64,000 nt of DNA from Parascedosporium putredinis. Taxonomy: Eukaryota > Ascomycota > Sordariomycetes > Microascales > Microascaceae. Below the pieces are notes generated by a model, which was not told where the DNA came from, made no database searches, and saw only the letters and a list, made by a program, of their open reading frames with translations. The translations under genes were made by a program, and so were the position numbers. Shown piece after piece: positions 1 to 11,112 of the stretch (the stretch's first letter is position 1; every line of letters begins with the position of its first letter). The stretch covers positions 2,418,001 through 2,482,000 of the forward strand of contig CASHTG010000012.1 of NCBI GenBank assembly GCA_949357655.1, read 5' to 3'.

Positions 1-3000
1 TCAAGGTACACGATGCACGAGAAACACGGTGGGCAAAGAGACATTTTCACTTTAGCGGAAAACACCATATGAGCTGTCTGCGTATAAATTAGCGACAGGT
101 GGACGAGATCGGTGGGCAGGCCTTCGCGGGGGTGGGAGTGCGAAGGGTGGGTGTCTTGACTTACACGAGAGGCAAAAATCGGCTCCGGGGAACCTCACGA
201 CGCGCGCCCAGCCCAGAAGCCAAGAGAGTACACCCATCCCATACTCCCGTTCCGCCACATCCACACTCACGATGGAATGGTCGAGAGCAAATACAGGGCG
301 ATTGAGGAGATGGCTCGCGAAAAATTAACCAGACAAGAAACCGGACAGCTTGAGGCGAGAGCCATCAGAGCGAAACAGTGCCCCTCTCCCCATTCCCATC
401 CCCCTTCCTCAAGGGAGAGAGGTGAAAAAGGGAGAGACAGGAGGCAAGAGAGAAGAGGGAGGGTGTGGATGTAGCGAGATGGTTCGCAGCCATCGTAGCG
501 GGTCTTCAGGCTTTTGGAAGATGGTGTTTGCTGTAGAGTGCGGCTTCTTGGCTGTGGGAGTTTTCCCCGCGCGTGTCGGCTAATAGGTGATTGAGACGGC
601 CAAATTCCATAGTGTCTATATAGTGGCTTTAGTAAGAGGGTTTTTGGGGAACTGGGGAGCTGCAAAGCAATAGAAGCGCGTATTATCAACACATCCATTC
701 GAGCCGTGAATGCTACTCGTCTGCTCCGTGGCCACCTACCAGTAGGCTTCTGGGAGTGCACGGGGAAAAATAACGGAGAGGAGGGGACAGAGTGAGAAGA
801 GATGTTGAGAGGGCCCACGTGCGCCGACTGTCGCCGAGCCACCATCCGTGACGATTTACGGTTAGAGGGCCATTGTCAACGGGCAGGGGAGTTAGGCGAA
901 GAAAGCCAGGCGTAGCTCAAAGGGCCTGGCATGAAAAAGGATTTGCCGGTCCTTCCGCACCATCTCCAGTTCCTTGCTACTAGGCTCATCGCGAAGGAGG
1001 GGGATAAAATGGGGCGGAACACAACATGGAAGGTAAAGGGACAAAAGGCACGAGTATTTTCGAAGATCAATTGCATCGCCCATGCCCTTCCGCCGCCCGA
1101 GGGCGCCCATCCAACTTGATGGGGAAAGCTGGGATCGGTTGGGTCGGCTCTTGCCCGCGCGAGCAGTTTCTTCTTCCTGTGGCATGCGCTCGCGACCTGC
1201 TCACATGGATTGATCGACTCGAGGCTGTTGTTTCCGAGATGTTGGCTGGAACCGGCTTGGCGTTCGCTCCGCGATTCCATTGATCTACAGTTATATCAAG
1301 GTGGGGAACATGGCTTTTCTTCTTTTCTTCATTTTTTTCAGTCGTTTATTTTTTTCCCTTGGCCTCCCTTTCTTCGCCGACTTTCCGCTTCCGTACGCAA
1401 CCAATTGATGAAGCCCCAGGTTGCCCAGAGCTGATCGGAATTAGAACAAGGCCGATCTTGGCTGGGGCCGCTACTGGCTAGATGGGAACCAAAATTCGGG
1501 AGAAAGGAGGGGCAAATGTCCGAAGTGAATGGAGCGCGGGTGTCTGGTGGTGTGGTGCACCGTTCTGGTTCTACATGTAGGGTGTAGGAGATGTTGGATG
1601 CTGGATGCTGGATGGCCGTGGATGTTGGATGAATGTAATGGATCCCTTCGTTTGATCGCATGTACCCAGAAGCGCGGTCCATCGAGGCTCGATGGGCTCG
1701 ACTGTACATGTAATACATTGATGATCTATCCGTGATTGATTGATGACACCCAGACCGCATCCAGCCGGTAATACTTCAATGGGCCCGAGTACCGTGCTGT
1801 CCCGGAACTTCCTCAATGAGCACCAAACAAGCCCGCTGAAGAGGAGAGGGAAAGGGACAGCATGGGTAACATTGAACATTTGCGATCCATCCATCCATGG
1901 ATAGATCTATTAAGTGCTAGCCAGCGGCCTGGGCCCGCAGCATCCACAATGGGGGCACAGCGGCGGGAGGAGACGGGAGGTAAGCACTCAACGGGCTAGT
2001 GTGCGGAGTGGCGGGTTCAAGTGTTGAATCTTGAGACGCTACATTAGATGTAACTAAAAAGCTGGGGGCACGAGTGTCGTTACGAAATGTCGTGGATCTG
2101 TCAATAATTGACCAGAAAACAAAGCGAAGGACCGATGCGGTGTGAGTATTAGTCCGTCGAGTCAAAGACGCGATCGTTACATGTAATTTTCAATTTTTCG
2201 AGGAGTAGAGGAGACTAAAACTAGAGGATCTGCATAGTCAACATTGAACCTCCTTGGGATATCCAATTTTGAGCACAAGGAGGCGCCGTCCTTTAGGGGG
2301 AAGGCAACGAGCACAGATCAAAGCCTCAACCGTCCAAAGTGTCGGTCAAGGTGGAAGAACGGAGCTCGAGATAGACTACGGGGATCATCATAACATGATA
2401 GGATTCTTCAATACTATTTTAGCAAAAGACATGCCTTAATGTTGCCAAGCAAACCTCAGTCGAGTCGTGCCGTGTAGCCTTGCAAGCCTTGGTGTGTCGA
2501 ATTCGCGACTCGACGTTCCAGGATATTTCAGAACCCCACGCTTCAAACCCATGCTCTAGCCGATCTCTTCCCCAAGTAGACTTGAGCCTTCCGACGCCCA
2601 AGAAATTGAGGGGTCCAGCTGGCTCAGGGTCTCATTCGGAGGTTTATCAGAGAGACCATGGAAGAACAAGCGTCCATCTGTGGATGGAACTGAGCTTGAC
2701 TTATGGAGGGAATGGATCCAACCACGCCGGACCTCCTTTTGACGACGGGTACTACCCCAACAGATAATAGGAAATATAGAGTATACATCCATCCAGGATA
2801 TAAGGGTGTTAACCCTCCACGAAGCTCAGCTTTGCCTTGGCGATCCTTGGGCAACCAAAAGTCTGCGATATCTCTGATGCTCCATCCCCAGCGAACCCTC
2901 AACACTTCTGCGGCGGATTAGATAAGAACAACCGCGAGACACCGGTGTGGACAAAGAGGGGCCTCGTAGTTTTGGTTCCGAATGAATTCGACACAGGAAT

Positions 3001-6000
3001 CTATCGGCTCTTCATTGTTTCGATGCTCGCGGGTCTATGGTTTGTGGGAGCCATCGTTTACAAGACATCAATCCGAGGTAGAGGTAGACGGGTCTGACGG
3101 GATGGGAGAGTGAGTATTAAGTGACAGATATCAATTCGCAAGAGTAAGAGAACAACCGTCAAAGTCTTGGCTGACTTCATCGAGCAGGGGAAGAAAGAGC
3201 TTCAACCCTCGTTTCTATCTGCTCACCCCTTCCCCATTGGTTCTACCAGTGGCTTGCCATTGGCTGTATCACAAGAACCCATCCATGATCCATGCCTACG
3301 ACGACGCTCACACGCCCCTCAGTTGCATTAGATGCAATGGATCCATGGGTGATGCATTCACAAACCCGTTGATTTAGCCCCGCGAAAGACCCATGGCTGT
3401 GTTTACAAGCGCACACTCACGCTACATGTAGCTAGCGACGCTCGTTTCTCCCCACTCTCGCACTTTTCTCATTGTCCTTCCTCTTACGAATTGATCAAGA
3501 TAAGAGCAATAAACAGAGGCCAACATGCTGGGGCATCGCCATTGGGTCGAGGAGGCAGGTGCTTATGACAGTATCCGTGTTCTTGCTTCGCGGAAGCGAA
3601 AGACGGCATTGAATGGCAATGGCATTTCAAGATAGAGCACTCGAGGCAGATCCCAACAAGACACCAGTGGGTAGACTGCAAGCGCAGGAGGGCAAGAAAG
3701 TTACACGGGTGGACAGCATCGCAATAATCGATACGCCCATGCCGTGAGTGCAGCGCAAGGCGTGCGAAGCGGCGCCCTGCGACTGGTGGAAAGAAGAGGA
3801 GCGAGAGGCAAGGGAAGATTTCAAAGCTCGTACAAGACGAGGCATGTGGTGTTTTAATAAAGACGGAAGGCGGAATATATATAAGTCGACAGAATGAAGA
3901 AGTCGAATTAAAAGACCTCCCCTCCTTCCCCCGCTAAAGAGACAAGGGAAAGGGAAAGGGGAAAAAGAAGAGAAAAAAAACAAATGTAGGGAAGAGGAAA
4001 GGCGGGTCAAGGGCGAAGAGAAGAAAGACCCCATCTCACATTGGGGGCCCGAGTCTCGGATTAATGAATCCAAGATGACCGGCAATATTTGCCTCACACG
4101 CTGTTTGGCTGGCCCTGGCCAAGAATCGCGCCAACCAGATTGCGGGGAAATACTCCCATCATTGATCTCTCCCGTCTCTCTTCGTCTCCCTTGCCTATTA
4201 TTCTTCATTCTTTCTCGTGTTTCCCTGTCTGTTAGGCTATCCGTGGCCGTTTGCCCAGCAGCGCACCGATAGCAATATCTACATGTACATCCATATGGAT
4301 CCATGGATCTTGTTTGGACTAGCATCCAATATCAGAGTGTATCAGGCCGATGCGCCTATTTCTTGATGCTAGGCACCCCGAGCGTCTCCGACAGATCCAT
4401 CATCAAGTACACCCAAGGGATCTACTAGTCACGGGGCTTGTGGGCAGCAGCACCCAGTGACATTTTCCGCCTCGCCCAGTTCCTATGCACTTGTTCCGGA
4501 GTCCTTGGTTAGCTCGGCAGCTATAAGCCCGGCGTCTTGCCGTTAGGGAGGAGGGGGTTCAGCCCTCGGCTATGGAGCACAACGGGCCACAATCACCAAC
4601 ACTCGCGACGCCTACGCCCGCTTGTACGTTGGCTCGCTCGCCATTGACGCGCCTGTGAGGGTGGTTTGTGCCCGAGCCCGGACGGCATGCGATAGGACAC
4701 GAGATACGGAGGAGCTGTGCAGCCAGAATGTGTACATGGGTAGGTACTCTGTGCGAAGCAGGACAACGGTTGGAATCCTTGGACGGGTTGGGATTCTGTT
4801 GTCCGAGACCCGGACTTTCTGAGTCGGGTTACACCGCCCGAGATCTGACCGAAAGGAATGGATCTATCCCTTCCTTCAACCGTTGTGCTTCTGAATGTGT
4901 CGTTGACCTTGGTTCATGGGCGGCAGTACTTCGTAGGGTTGGGCGGCTCGCCACGAACGCGCGTCCGAGGGGGAGGGGGAACTTTGGAAAAAGAAGGGAG
5001 AAGCTAAAAAGAAACAGATAAAACCGCAATTCCTTTACCCCATCTTGTCGATGCGCGGAGGAGCTGCTAGCCTTGGAACAACTCTTCGCCTCGTCGACTT
5101 GATCGAGCCCCGTCGCAAGCGCTCGTCGATCATCTGCCTCTTCTAAATTGCCAAGAGCCTTCGAGAAGCCGTTTCTTCCTGGTGCCGGTTGTTGCGCCTT
5201 ATCTGAAGAAGAAAGAAACAAAGAGAAAAACCCGGGCAAATTCCGAAAGACCTTGAACCAGTCAGTTTGGTAGAAGGAAGAGACGGAGGGAGCTAGCTCT
5301 GTGGCCAACATCTGCACTGGCACTATAAGTTCTTGCCACAGCTCCTGTTTGATCTTGATAGAATTCCCCTGCTTTTTGCCTTCTCCTCTACTTCCCTATT
5401 TTAAGAGACAAGGCGCGAATAAAATGGAATCTGCAAAGAAGGCAGGGAGGAGGCAGCTGCTAAGAAAAAAATGGCCCAAAACCAGGAGCAAATGACGTGG
5501 TGTACGTAGAATCGATGCAATACCGGTGCGGAGCGGCCAACGTCTCGTCGGACCTATCCCTAGCGGCCATACTTCCGGAGTTTTCTTCGCGGGAAGAGGG
5601 AAGTGATCTCTACGCGCAAGTGCCGGCGGCGCTCATCTCGCTCTTATCTCGGTAACACCTTTGCAATGAATCCTTGACCTGTCAAACGAAAAGCGAGCGT
5701 TGCCAAGAACGAAACATTGATATCACAAAAAGAACCTTTTGCCTCTTCCCCACTCCTCCCTTTTTTTTCTTCCCTCCCTGCTTATGTTCTCTTTCGTCCA
5801 AGCGAGGATGTGGTGGCAAAACAAGGAAACGAAGAAATTATATGGAAAAGGAAAGAGAGAATAGAAACCGGAGCTGATATTTCGCCGACTGAAAGCGAGT
5901 CGGAGCATAATACGCGAAAGGTTACAACCCGCCGGCTCCAACATGCGAATGGTCTCGTGCTTATTGGGCGTTTAGGTCTTATCAAAGTATCAGAAAGTGC

Positions 6001-6470
6001 CTTGTTACTTCGTAGTACGGGGACGCGGCGTGCGGGGGTTGGGCTGGGTTCGGATGGTTGTTTCGGAGCAATGCAACGTGGGCACGGAGTGGTATCAATT
6101 CAATATTACATTGATCAATGTATGTAAGTTGGGCCCATAAGTTCATCAATCATCTCATATACTTGAAGGCTCCACCACTGCGAGAATATGTATGAGTTCG
6201 TAAAACGCCGTACTCCAGCCAGGGTGGTTCAAAAGTCCACCTTGCCCAAAAACAACCCAAATCTAAGTAGAAGTCTTGGCTTTTGGCCGAAAGATTCCGT
6301 TTACTACGGCCTCTCAAAACTTCAACGCGAACAAGGTGATGGGGGAGAAGCTGAGCGGAAGAGCAACTCCTCGACCACGACCGTGTTAGACTCCTCCCCC
6401 GCGCCCCCCTCGCCGCGATCCCAGGCCCACGCTTCCCGGGCCCGTGGCCAGCGCGAGCAAGATGAACGCG
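1..6470. other. Gene-poor stretch, no supported gene
   Basis: Only short ORFs without recognisable domains or codon structure are seen, the longest about 190-230 codons on the minus strand near 0.3-0.8 kb and 3.6-4.3 kb. These are low-complexity, Ser/Pro/Leu-rich translations of C+T-rich DNA. The stretch has a GATGCTG-like direct repeat near 1590-1640, five TACATGTA palindromes (1572, 1705, 2178, 3423, 4280) and two TACTTCGTA motifs (4927, 6006). Homopolymer errors elsewhere in the window mean a short gene could be hidden here, but I cannot support one. Confidence 0.6.
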
Positions 6471-7777
6471 TTATGCCCAGCTCAAGTGCAAAACACCAAA
6501 CAGGCCTGCTGCTACAACTAGTCCGGCGAGGGAACCGGCCTTTGTCGAGGCAGCAGAGTCGGGGAGTTGCTTCTGGACACGACTTGTTTCGGTCGGGGAC
6601 GCTAGCGTACAGCTTGCTGTTCCGCACGAGTATCCGTCCGGGCAACATCCCGCCACCGGTCCACCTTCATCCCCGCACATGAACCACCCGTTCGCACATG
6701 TCGCCGAATTAGACGCTGGCACGTCGGCGACAGGGACAGCAATGGTGACTCCATTGTTGATGATCGTAGTCATTGGTGTTGGCGGGCATGACGTCTCTTT
6801 GCAATCCCGGCCGGTCTGGCAACAGCCACCCCCAGCTCGGGCAAGGCAGGCGTAAAACCCCGTGGGGCAGAAGGCGCCGGGGATGGTTGTGATATCCGCA
6901 TCGTCCGTCTCGCTGAGGGTTGGACGAAATGGAGCACCGGCTCCTCCCGTGGTTGATTCGGACTTGGTAACAACCCGCGTCGTCGTCCGAGTGACGGGAT
7001 CAGGGTTGTTCGTCACCGTCGTCACAATCGTGACTACCACGGTTGACGGCGAGCCATCAACAATCGTCGTAGCGGTGGTGGTGAGAGTGGTCCCTGAAGG
7101 TCCAGAGTCGGAGGGGAAGGGAGAACGCCTGGCTCTGCGTGTTAGCTACTAGTGCTTTGGTTCTATCGGGACTCGGTCTGCTCTTACACCCAAGCCCTTT
7201 GCATATGTATCCGGCGATGCAACATCCTCCCCCAAGGTCCGCCGGACAAGTGACTGCTGTAGAGGGACACGCGCCCACGCCTCCACTGCAATCTATGCCG
7301 TTTGGGCAACATGCGACGTTCCCCACCGTCGAGTCGTCCACTTTGACGCACTCTTCTTCCGCAAAGCAGCACTTGTTGGGGAACCCTATCTTGGAGCAGC
7401 TGGCCATGTTCGACGGGCAAGATTCCCGTTTTTGCAAAATATGCAGCACTTCTGCCGCTCGCCTTAGCCCACTCCGCTCCTCCGCTTCTTCGTGGGTCTT
7501 GAAGACGGGTCTGAAGAAGCCGTTGTCGCCTCGTTTCACGAGTTCGTCGTCTCGCGCTAACCGCGCGGCCAGGGCGGCTTCTCGGGGGATAGCGGCGCCT
7601 CATCGTATGTGGAGGCGGAATCGAATGCCACATATTCGGGGAAGAACTTGGCACCGCTGTCAGGCGGCATCTTTCGAATTGCCGTCGGAAGCTGATCTAG
7701 GCCTTGTGCTGTGACGTGCGATACGACGAGGAGTAGCAGGGCGGGGGCAGCCCCAGGAGTTTGTTGTATAAATTCAT
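6471..7777 (-). CDS. GPI-anchored cysteine-rich cell-wall/surface protein
   Basis: Predicted secreted protein of about 417 residues, tethered by a GPI anchor. The ATG at 7777 opens a signal peptide (MNLYNKLLG, then a Leu/Val-rich core ending near VTAQG). Four Cys-rich modules follow, each with a CC pair spaced from single cysteines (for example CCFAEEEC, GGCCIAGYIC, GGCCQTGRDC, AGCCPDGYSC). A Thr/Val/Ser-rich linker separates modules two and three, and a hydrophobic C-terminus (AGSLAGLVVAAGLFGVLHL) fits a GPI signal. An intron of about 55 nt lies near 7133-7187 (GTAAGA donor, GCTAAC branch site); the acceptor is slightly uncertain. The frame is broken by one missing base in the C run at 7751-7754 and one in the G run at 7584-7588; restoring both makes the coding length a multiple of three. 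The gene resembles uncharacterised fungal GPI-anchored proteins. Its biochemical role is unknown. Confidence 0.75.
7133..7187 (-). other. Intron in GPI-anchored protein gene
   Basis: The donor GTAAGA, a CTAAC branch-like site and an AG acceptor link the second Cys-rich module to the Thr/Val-rich linker, which lies in a different frame. The acceptor could be the neighbouring AG two bases upstream if another indel is present. Confidence 0.55.
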
Positions 7778-8208
7778 GGTTGGGGTGTTTTTGTGCGGTT
7801 TCCTCCTCTCTTTTTCTTTTCCTAAATCGAGGGCGACTATTCAATTGGCGAGGTTATATCAAACGATTATTTCGAGAGCTATGAGGTGTAAAATAGAGCA
7901 GTGTCGTGCAGACCGTAAGCTGGGCGACTGGGCTGGCTGGGCTGACGGAGGTTTGGTTGCTGTGGCAGGTGGCTTGAGTCGAAGTAAACAAAAAAGGTGG
8001 GCATGAAAGGCGGATATGAACCCGATGACTCAGCAATCCAACGACGGTCTTCGAGAAGCACCGGCGGATTTTGATCGAGACGCCTTCCAGGTCTGACGAA
8101 ACTCTGAAAAGATGAAAAATGTTCTTGCTTGAATATTATTTCTAGGAATATAGGCCGATAGATTCTTCGGGCGACGGAGGAAAAAAAGAAGAAAGAAGAA
8201 AAAAAAAG
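7778..8208. other. Intergenic, A/G-rich
   Basis: Upstream region of the GPI-protein gene. On the gene strand it is T/C-rich. It ends in A-rich runs next to the tRNA terminator. No gene is seen. Confidence 0.5.
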
Positions 8209-8234
8209 AAAAAGAAGAAATCCACGAACGTGGA
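8209..8234 (-). terminator. Likely Pol III termination region of the tRNA
   Basis: Just past the tRNA 3' end on the minus strand lies a perfect 6-bp stem (TCCACG/CGTGGA with an AA loop, 8221-8234). It is followed by T runs of 5 (8209-8213) and 9 (8199-8207), as needed for RNA polymerase III termination. Confidence 0.5.
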
Positions 8235-8241
8235 TTATCAT

Positions 8242-8322
8242 CGACCCCGACAGGATTCGAACCTGCAATCTTTAGAGAAATTCCAACCGACATCTAACGC
8301 CTTACCATTAGGCCACAAGGCC
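8242..8322 (-). tRNA. tRNA-Arg (anticodon probably TCG) with short intron
   Basis: Read on the minus strand, the acceptor strand GGCCTTG pairs with CGGGGTC (several G-U pairs). The D arm is GCC/GGC around TAATGGTAA. The anticodon stem TTAGA/TCTAA is perfect, and the T arm is GCAGG-TTCGAAT-CCTGT. The body matches fungal tRNA-Arg. Sixteen bases lie between the anticodon-stem strands, so a 9-nt intron after position 37 leaves loop T-G-T-C-G-G...C with anticodon TCG. Position 33 would then be G, not the near-universal T. The isotype is inferred from the body and anticodon. Confidence 0.75.
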
Positions 8323-8723
8323 AGCGAATACAAGAAGTGGGCACCAAACAAGACCAAGAGCCTATGTTCCGTAGCAATTGTGTGCCAGGCTTCTGGAGAC
8401 TAGCAACGAACCAATATATAGTTTGGGACGGACGTTCTAATAAGCCTACGGAGATGGTTTGTATTGGGAAATTAGTCCTTCCCCGAGCCATGCCTCCAAA
8501 AGAGAACAGTGAAGCGTGTCAGCACTTTGATTCATTCACCGAGAAGGCCAAGACAGGTCTCCGATTAAGGTTTGACGGTGTTTAAGAGATAGGTACGGTA
8601 TGATATACAGTTCATATTGCAGTCAGCTACGCTCGCGCTACCAAGAGTGTGTCTATCTAGTAATACATCATGTTATTGTACAAAGTGGTATACAGCGCGG
8701 CCCATATCGACCGGCATATATGT
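8323..8723. other. Intergenic between tRNA-Arg and the methyltransferase gene
   Basis: About 400 bases with no supported gene. It holds the 3' flank of the methyltransferase gene and the upstream flank of the tRNA. Confidence 0.5.
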
Positions 8724-10523
8724 CTAAAAGAGACCTTCCTCTTCTCCACCCGCCGCAGTCGGCTTCTTTTCGCCTGCATCGCTTGCGCTCTCGCCCTCTT
8801 GGGCTTCTTCAACGTCTGCTGATGGGGCAGGCGAGTCCCGTTGGAGTTGCCTCATTTTAAGGAAAGCGTTACAAAGGATACCACCAGCAACACTGACATT
8901 GAGAGAGTCAACAGACGTCTTGGAGGTGATACCCGGCACCGAGACTTCAAAGTCGGCTTCCCGCCGAAGCGCCCAAGGCAAGCCTTGGCCCTCGCTCCCG
9001 AGAACGAGGATACAGGGGGCCTCGCTCAGCGGGTTCTGCTCCTCCACCTGCTCCACGGTGACCTTCCTCGCATCCTTTCTCGAGGTCAGGAGCGGCGGCA
9101 TAAGTGCGCCAGCCCGCCTCTTTCGATGCAGTGATGAAGTCGATGGCGGACTCGACAGAAAGAAGCGGGATTTCCTCCACAGCTCCTGCGGAAGCCTTGA
9201 GCACTACAGGCGTAACGCTTGCCGATCCATGTTTGGAAATAGCAACAGCACTAACACCCAGGAACCGGGCAGTCCGAAGCAGACCGCCCATGTTTCCGGG
9301 ATCAAGAACTTCGTTTAAAAATAGAACCAAAGGCTTCTGGTGCTTTCGGTTTGGGTAGTGCAGTATTGCGTTGCTTCCATTGATGGCCTCCTCTTCTGCT
9401 GACTGTCGGGCGAGCGTGACGGCAAACGCGGGCTTCCATGGGTTACCGATTAATGGGCCCAGGGAGGAAACTGGCAACTGAGGAAGTGGCGAGGCCTCTA
9501 GTACGTAGCCGTTGTGAGGTCGGCCACCGCTCATTTTATCCATAAGCGCCTTCCCTTCCTCCTTGACAATGGTGACAGGGACGCGCTTGGCCTTGACAAG
9601 CCCTTTGAGGGACTCGCGATCCTGTTCGCGTTTCTCGCCCTCCAAGACGTAGAGATGGTAGAATTTTCGCTTCCCCATCGCCAACGCAGCGCTGACAACC
9701 GATTTGCCAAACAAGAACTGCGACGCTGCAGTAGTGTACCTCACCGAGATGGGGTGTATATTTTTCTTGGGCCTCTCTGCCTCATCCCGCCCTCGAGCTC
9801 CGCGCCGTCCTCGGTATTTTCGGCATCTAAACGACGTCGCTGATCTAAACGAGGTTGCTGATCTGAACGAGGTCGCTGATCTGAACGAGGTCGCTGATCT
9901 GAACGAGGTCGCTCATCTGAACGAGGTCGCTGATCTGAACGAGGCCGCTGATCTGAACGAGGCTGCTGACGAGAGTCCGGGCCTCTACGGAACGTTGCGC
10001 CTTGACGGTTGTCAGTAGCGTTGCGCGGGCTTGGAGTCTCTGTGCGATGCGGAGGGTCCCTTCGCACTGATCGAATCCGAGCCTCCTCGTGAGCTTTTTG
10101 GTTTGCTGCGAGGATCGTGTCGGCCTTTTGTTTCATATCGCCAAATTTCATCCGGTATACAAGACTGCTCTTGCCGAAAGAATATTCGGGGTTGTAGAAG
10201 CGTTTTCGTCGTGTCTGTCTTCCAGTGGAAAAGCCCGGCTCGTCGCTCACTATCGCCTGGCGCACTTCTTTCGCAGTTAGATTTCGGGATGTGTCTCGCG
10301 CATCGTTTTTCCGTCGAGGATCGGAACGCGCTGCCGGACGAGCGTGTTCGGCTCGATTGACGCGGCCGCGGGTTCGATACGCGGCAGCATCTGATCGATG
10401 AATGCCTCGATGGATGGCGGAAAGGGACGAGGCGAACGCGGCGTTTCGGGGACGGTATAGAAGGCGACTGTGGAAGGAGACGCTGGGTATGGCGTGTGCC
10501 GGAGATCGCAAAGCCGAGATCAT
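8724..10523 (-). CDS. MRM1: Mitochondrial rRNA 2'-O-ribose methyltransferase (SpoU/TrmH family)
   Basis: Predicted SAM-dependent methyltransferase that 2'-O-methylates a guanosine of the large mitochondrial rRNA, as yeast Mrm1/Pet56 does. The ATG at 10523 starts an Arg/Ser-rich, acid-poor N-terminus typical of a mitochondrial presequence. A disordered Arg/Asp/Gln-rich region follows, with eight copies of a six-residue repeat (QRPRSD-like). The substrate-binding start is YTTAASQFLFGKSVV. SpoU motif 1 is LDPGNMGGLLRTARFLGV, motif 2 is LVLGSEGQGL and motif 3 is SVDSLNVSVAGGILCNAFL. Two frame breaks interrupt it: one base missing in the GGGG run at 9751-9754 (plus strand), and a compensating shift near 9074 between motifs 1 and 2 (one extra or two missing bases). 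The corrected protein is about 599 residues, long for the family because of the repeat region. It is divergent from the remodeler gene at 11113. Confidence 0.85.
9825..9968 (-). repeat. 18-bp minisatellite, eight units, inside the MRM1-like CDS
   Basis: Eight consecutive 18-bp units (plus-strand consensus ATCTGAACGAGGTCGCTG) with one to three substitutions in the outer units. The length is a multiple of three, so each unit encodes six residues of Gln-Arg-Pro-Arg-Ser-Asp type. It sits between the presequence and the methyltransferase domain. Confidence 0.95.
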
Positions 10524-11112
10524 CGCATGAGTGTTAGCGCTTGCGTGGGTGCTTGTGCAAGGGCGAGGAAGCTATAGCGCGAGATAAAGAGGTTGGGCGT
10601 ATTATATCTGTTCAAAGTTTCAAAGAAATCTTAATTAGTTGGTCATTTGGGCTGTAAAAAAAAAGGGGGTTGATCGTGATAACGATGTGAAGTTCGAGTG
10701 TGCCTGTCGCAGCTTCCCAAAAAAAAAAAAAAAAATCTAGGCGAAAGAGCTAGTTGACCCTGGTCCACTTTTCAGCCGGCAGGTGTCACCCACCCCACTC
10801 GTCCCCACTGGAATGTCAGAGTTAATGAACGGACACTATATTACTTCTCGCGTGTCGTCGCGCATCGTCACGTCGAGAGCCTTACGCAAAGCTTGTCGAG
10901 CTCTCCCACCTATTCCCTACTCAAACCTTCGCCCCTTCTCCGCCCGGGAAGATTTCTTTCCAACCTCTGGCTCTAGAAAAACTGGCTTCTAAAGTCTCAG
11001 GGTTTTTCTTCTTCGTGGCCAGCTTTGCTACACCATTTATCAGCCACCAAATCACGAATGCTCGCCATTGTAGCCACGACCCCTCTAGCCTGTAACGACA
11101 GCAACCGGCGCA
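10524..11112. promoter_or_regulatory. Divergent intergenic region, MRM1-like / remodeler
   Basis: About 590 bases separate the two start codons, so the region must hold both promoters. It contains a run of about 16-17 A near 10719-10735 and an A9 run near 10657. I see no convincing TATA box or defined operator. Confidence 0.5.

Noticed and set aside
267..845. 192-codon minus-strand ORF near the left edge
   Set aside because: The translation is low-complexity Ser/Pro/Leu-rich from C+T-rich DNA, with no domain, intron structure or codon bias.
3627..4325. 232-codon minus-strand ORF
   Set aside because: It is the longest ORF in its region but has no recognisable motif and contains long Ser/Phe/Leu stretches from pyrimidine tracts; it looks like chance.
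4829..5323. 164-codon minus-strand ORF
   Set aside because: No domain, biased composition, and no supporting splice or promoter context.
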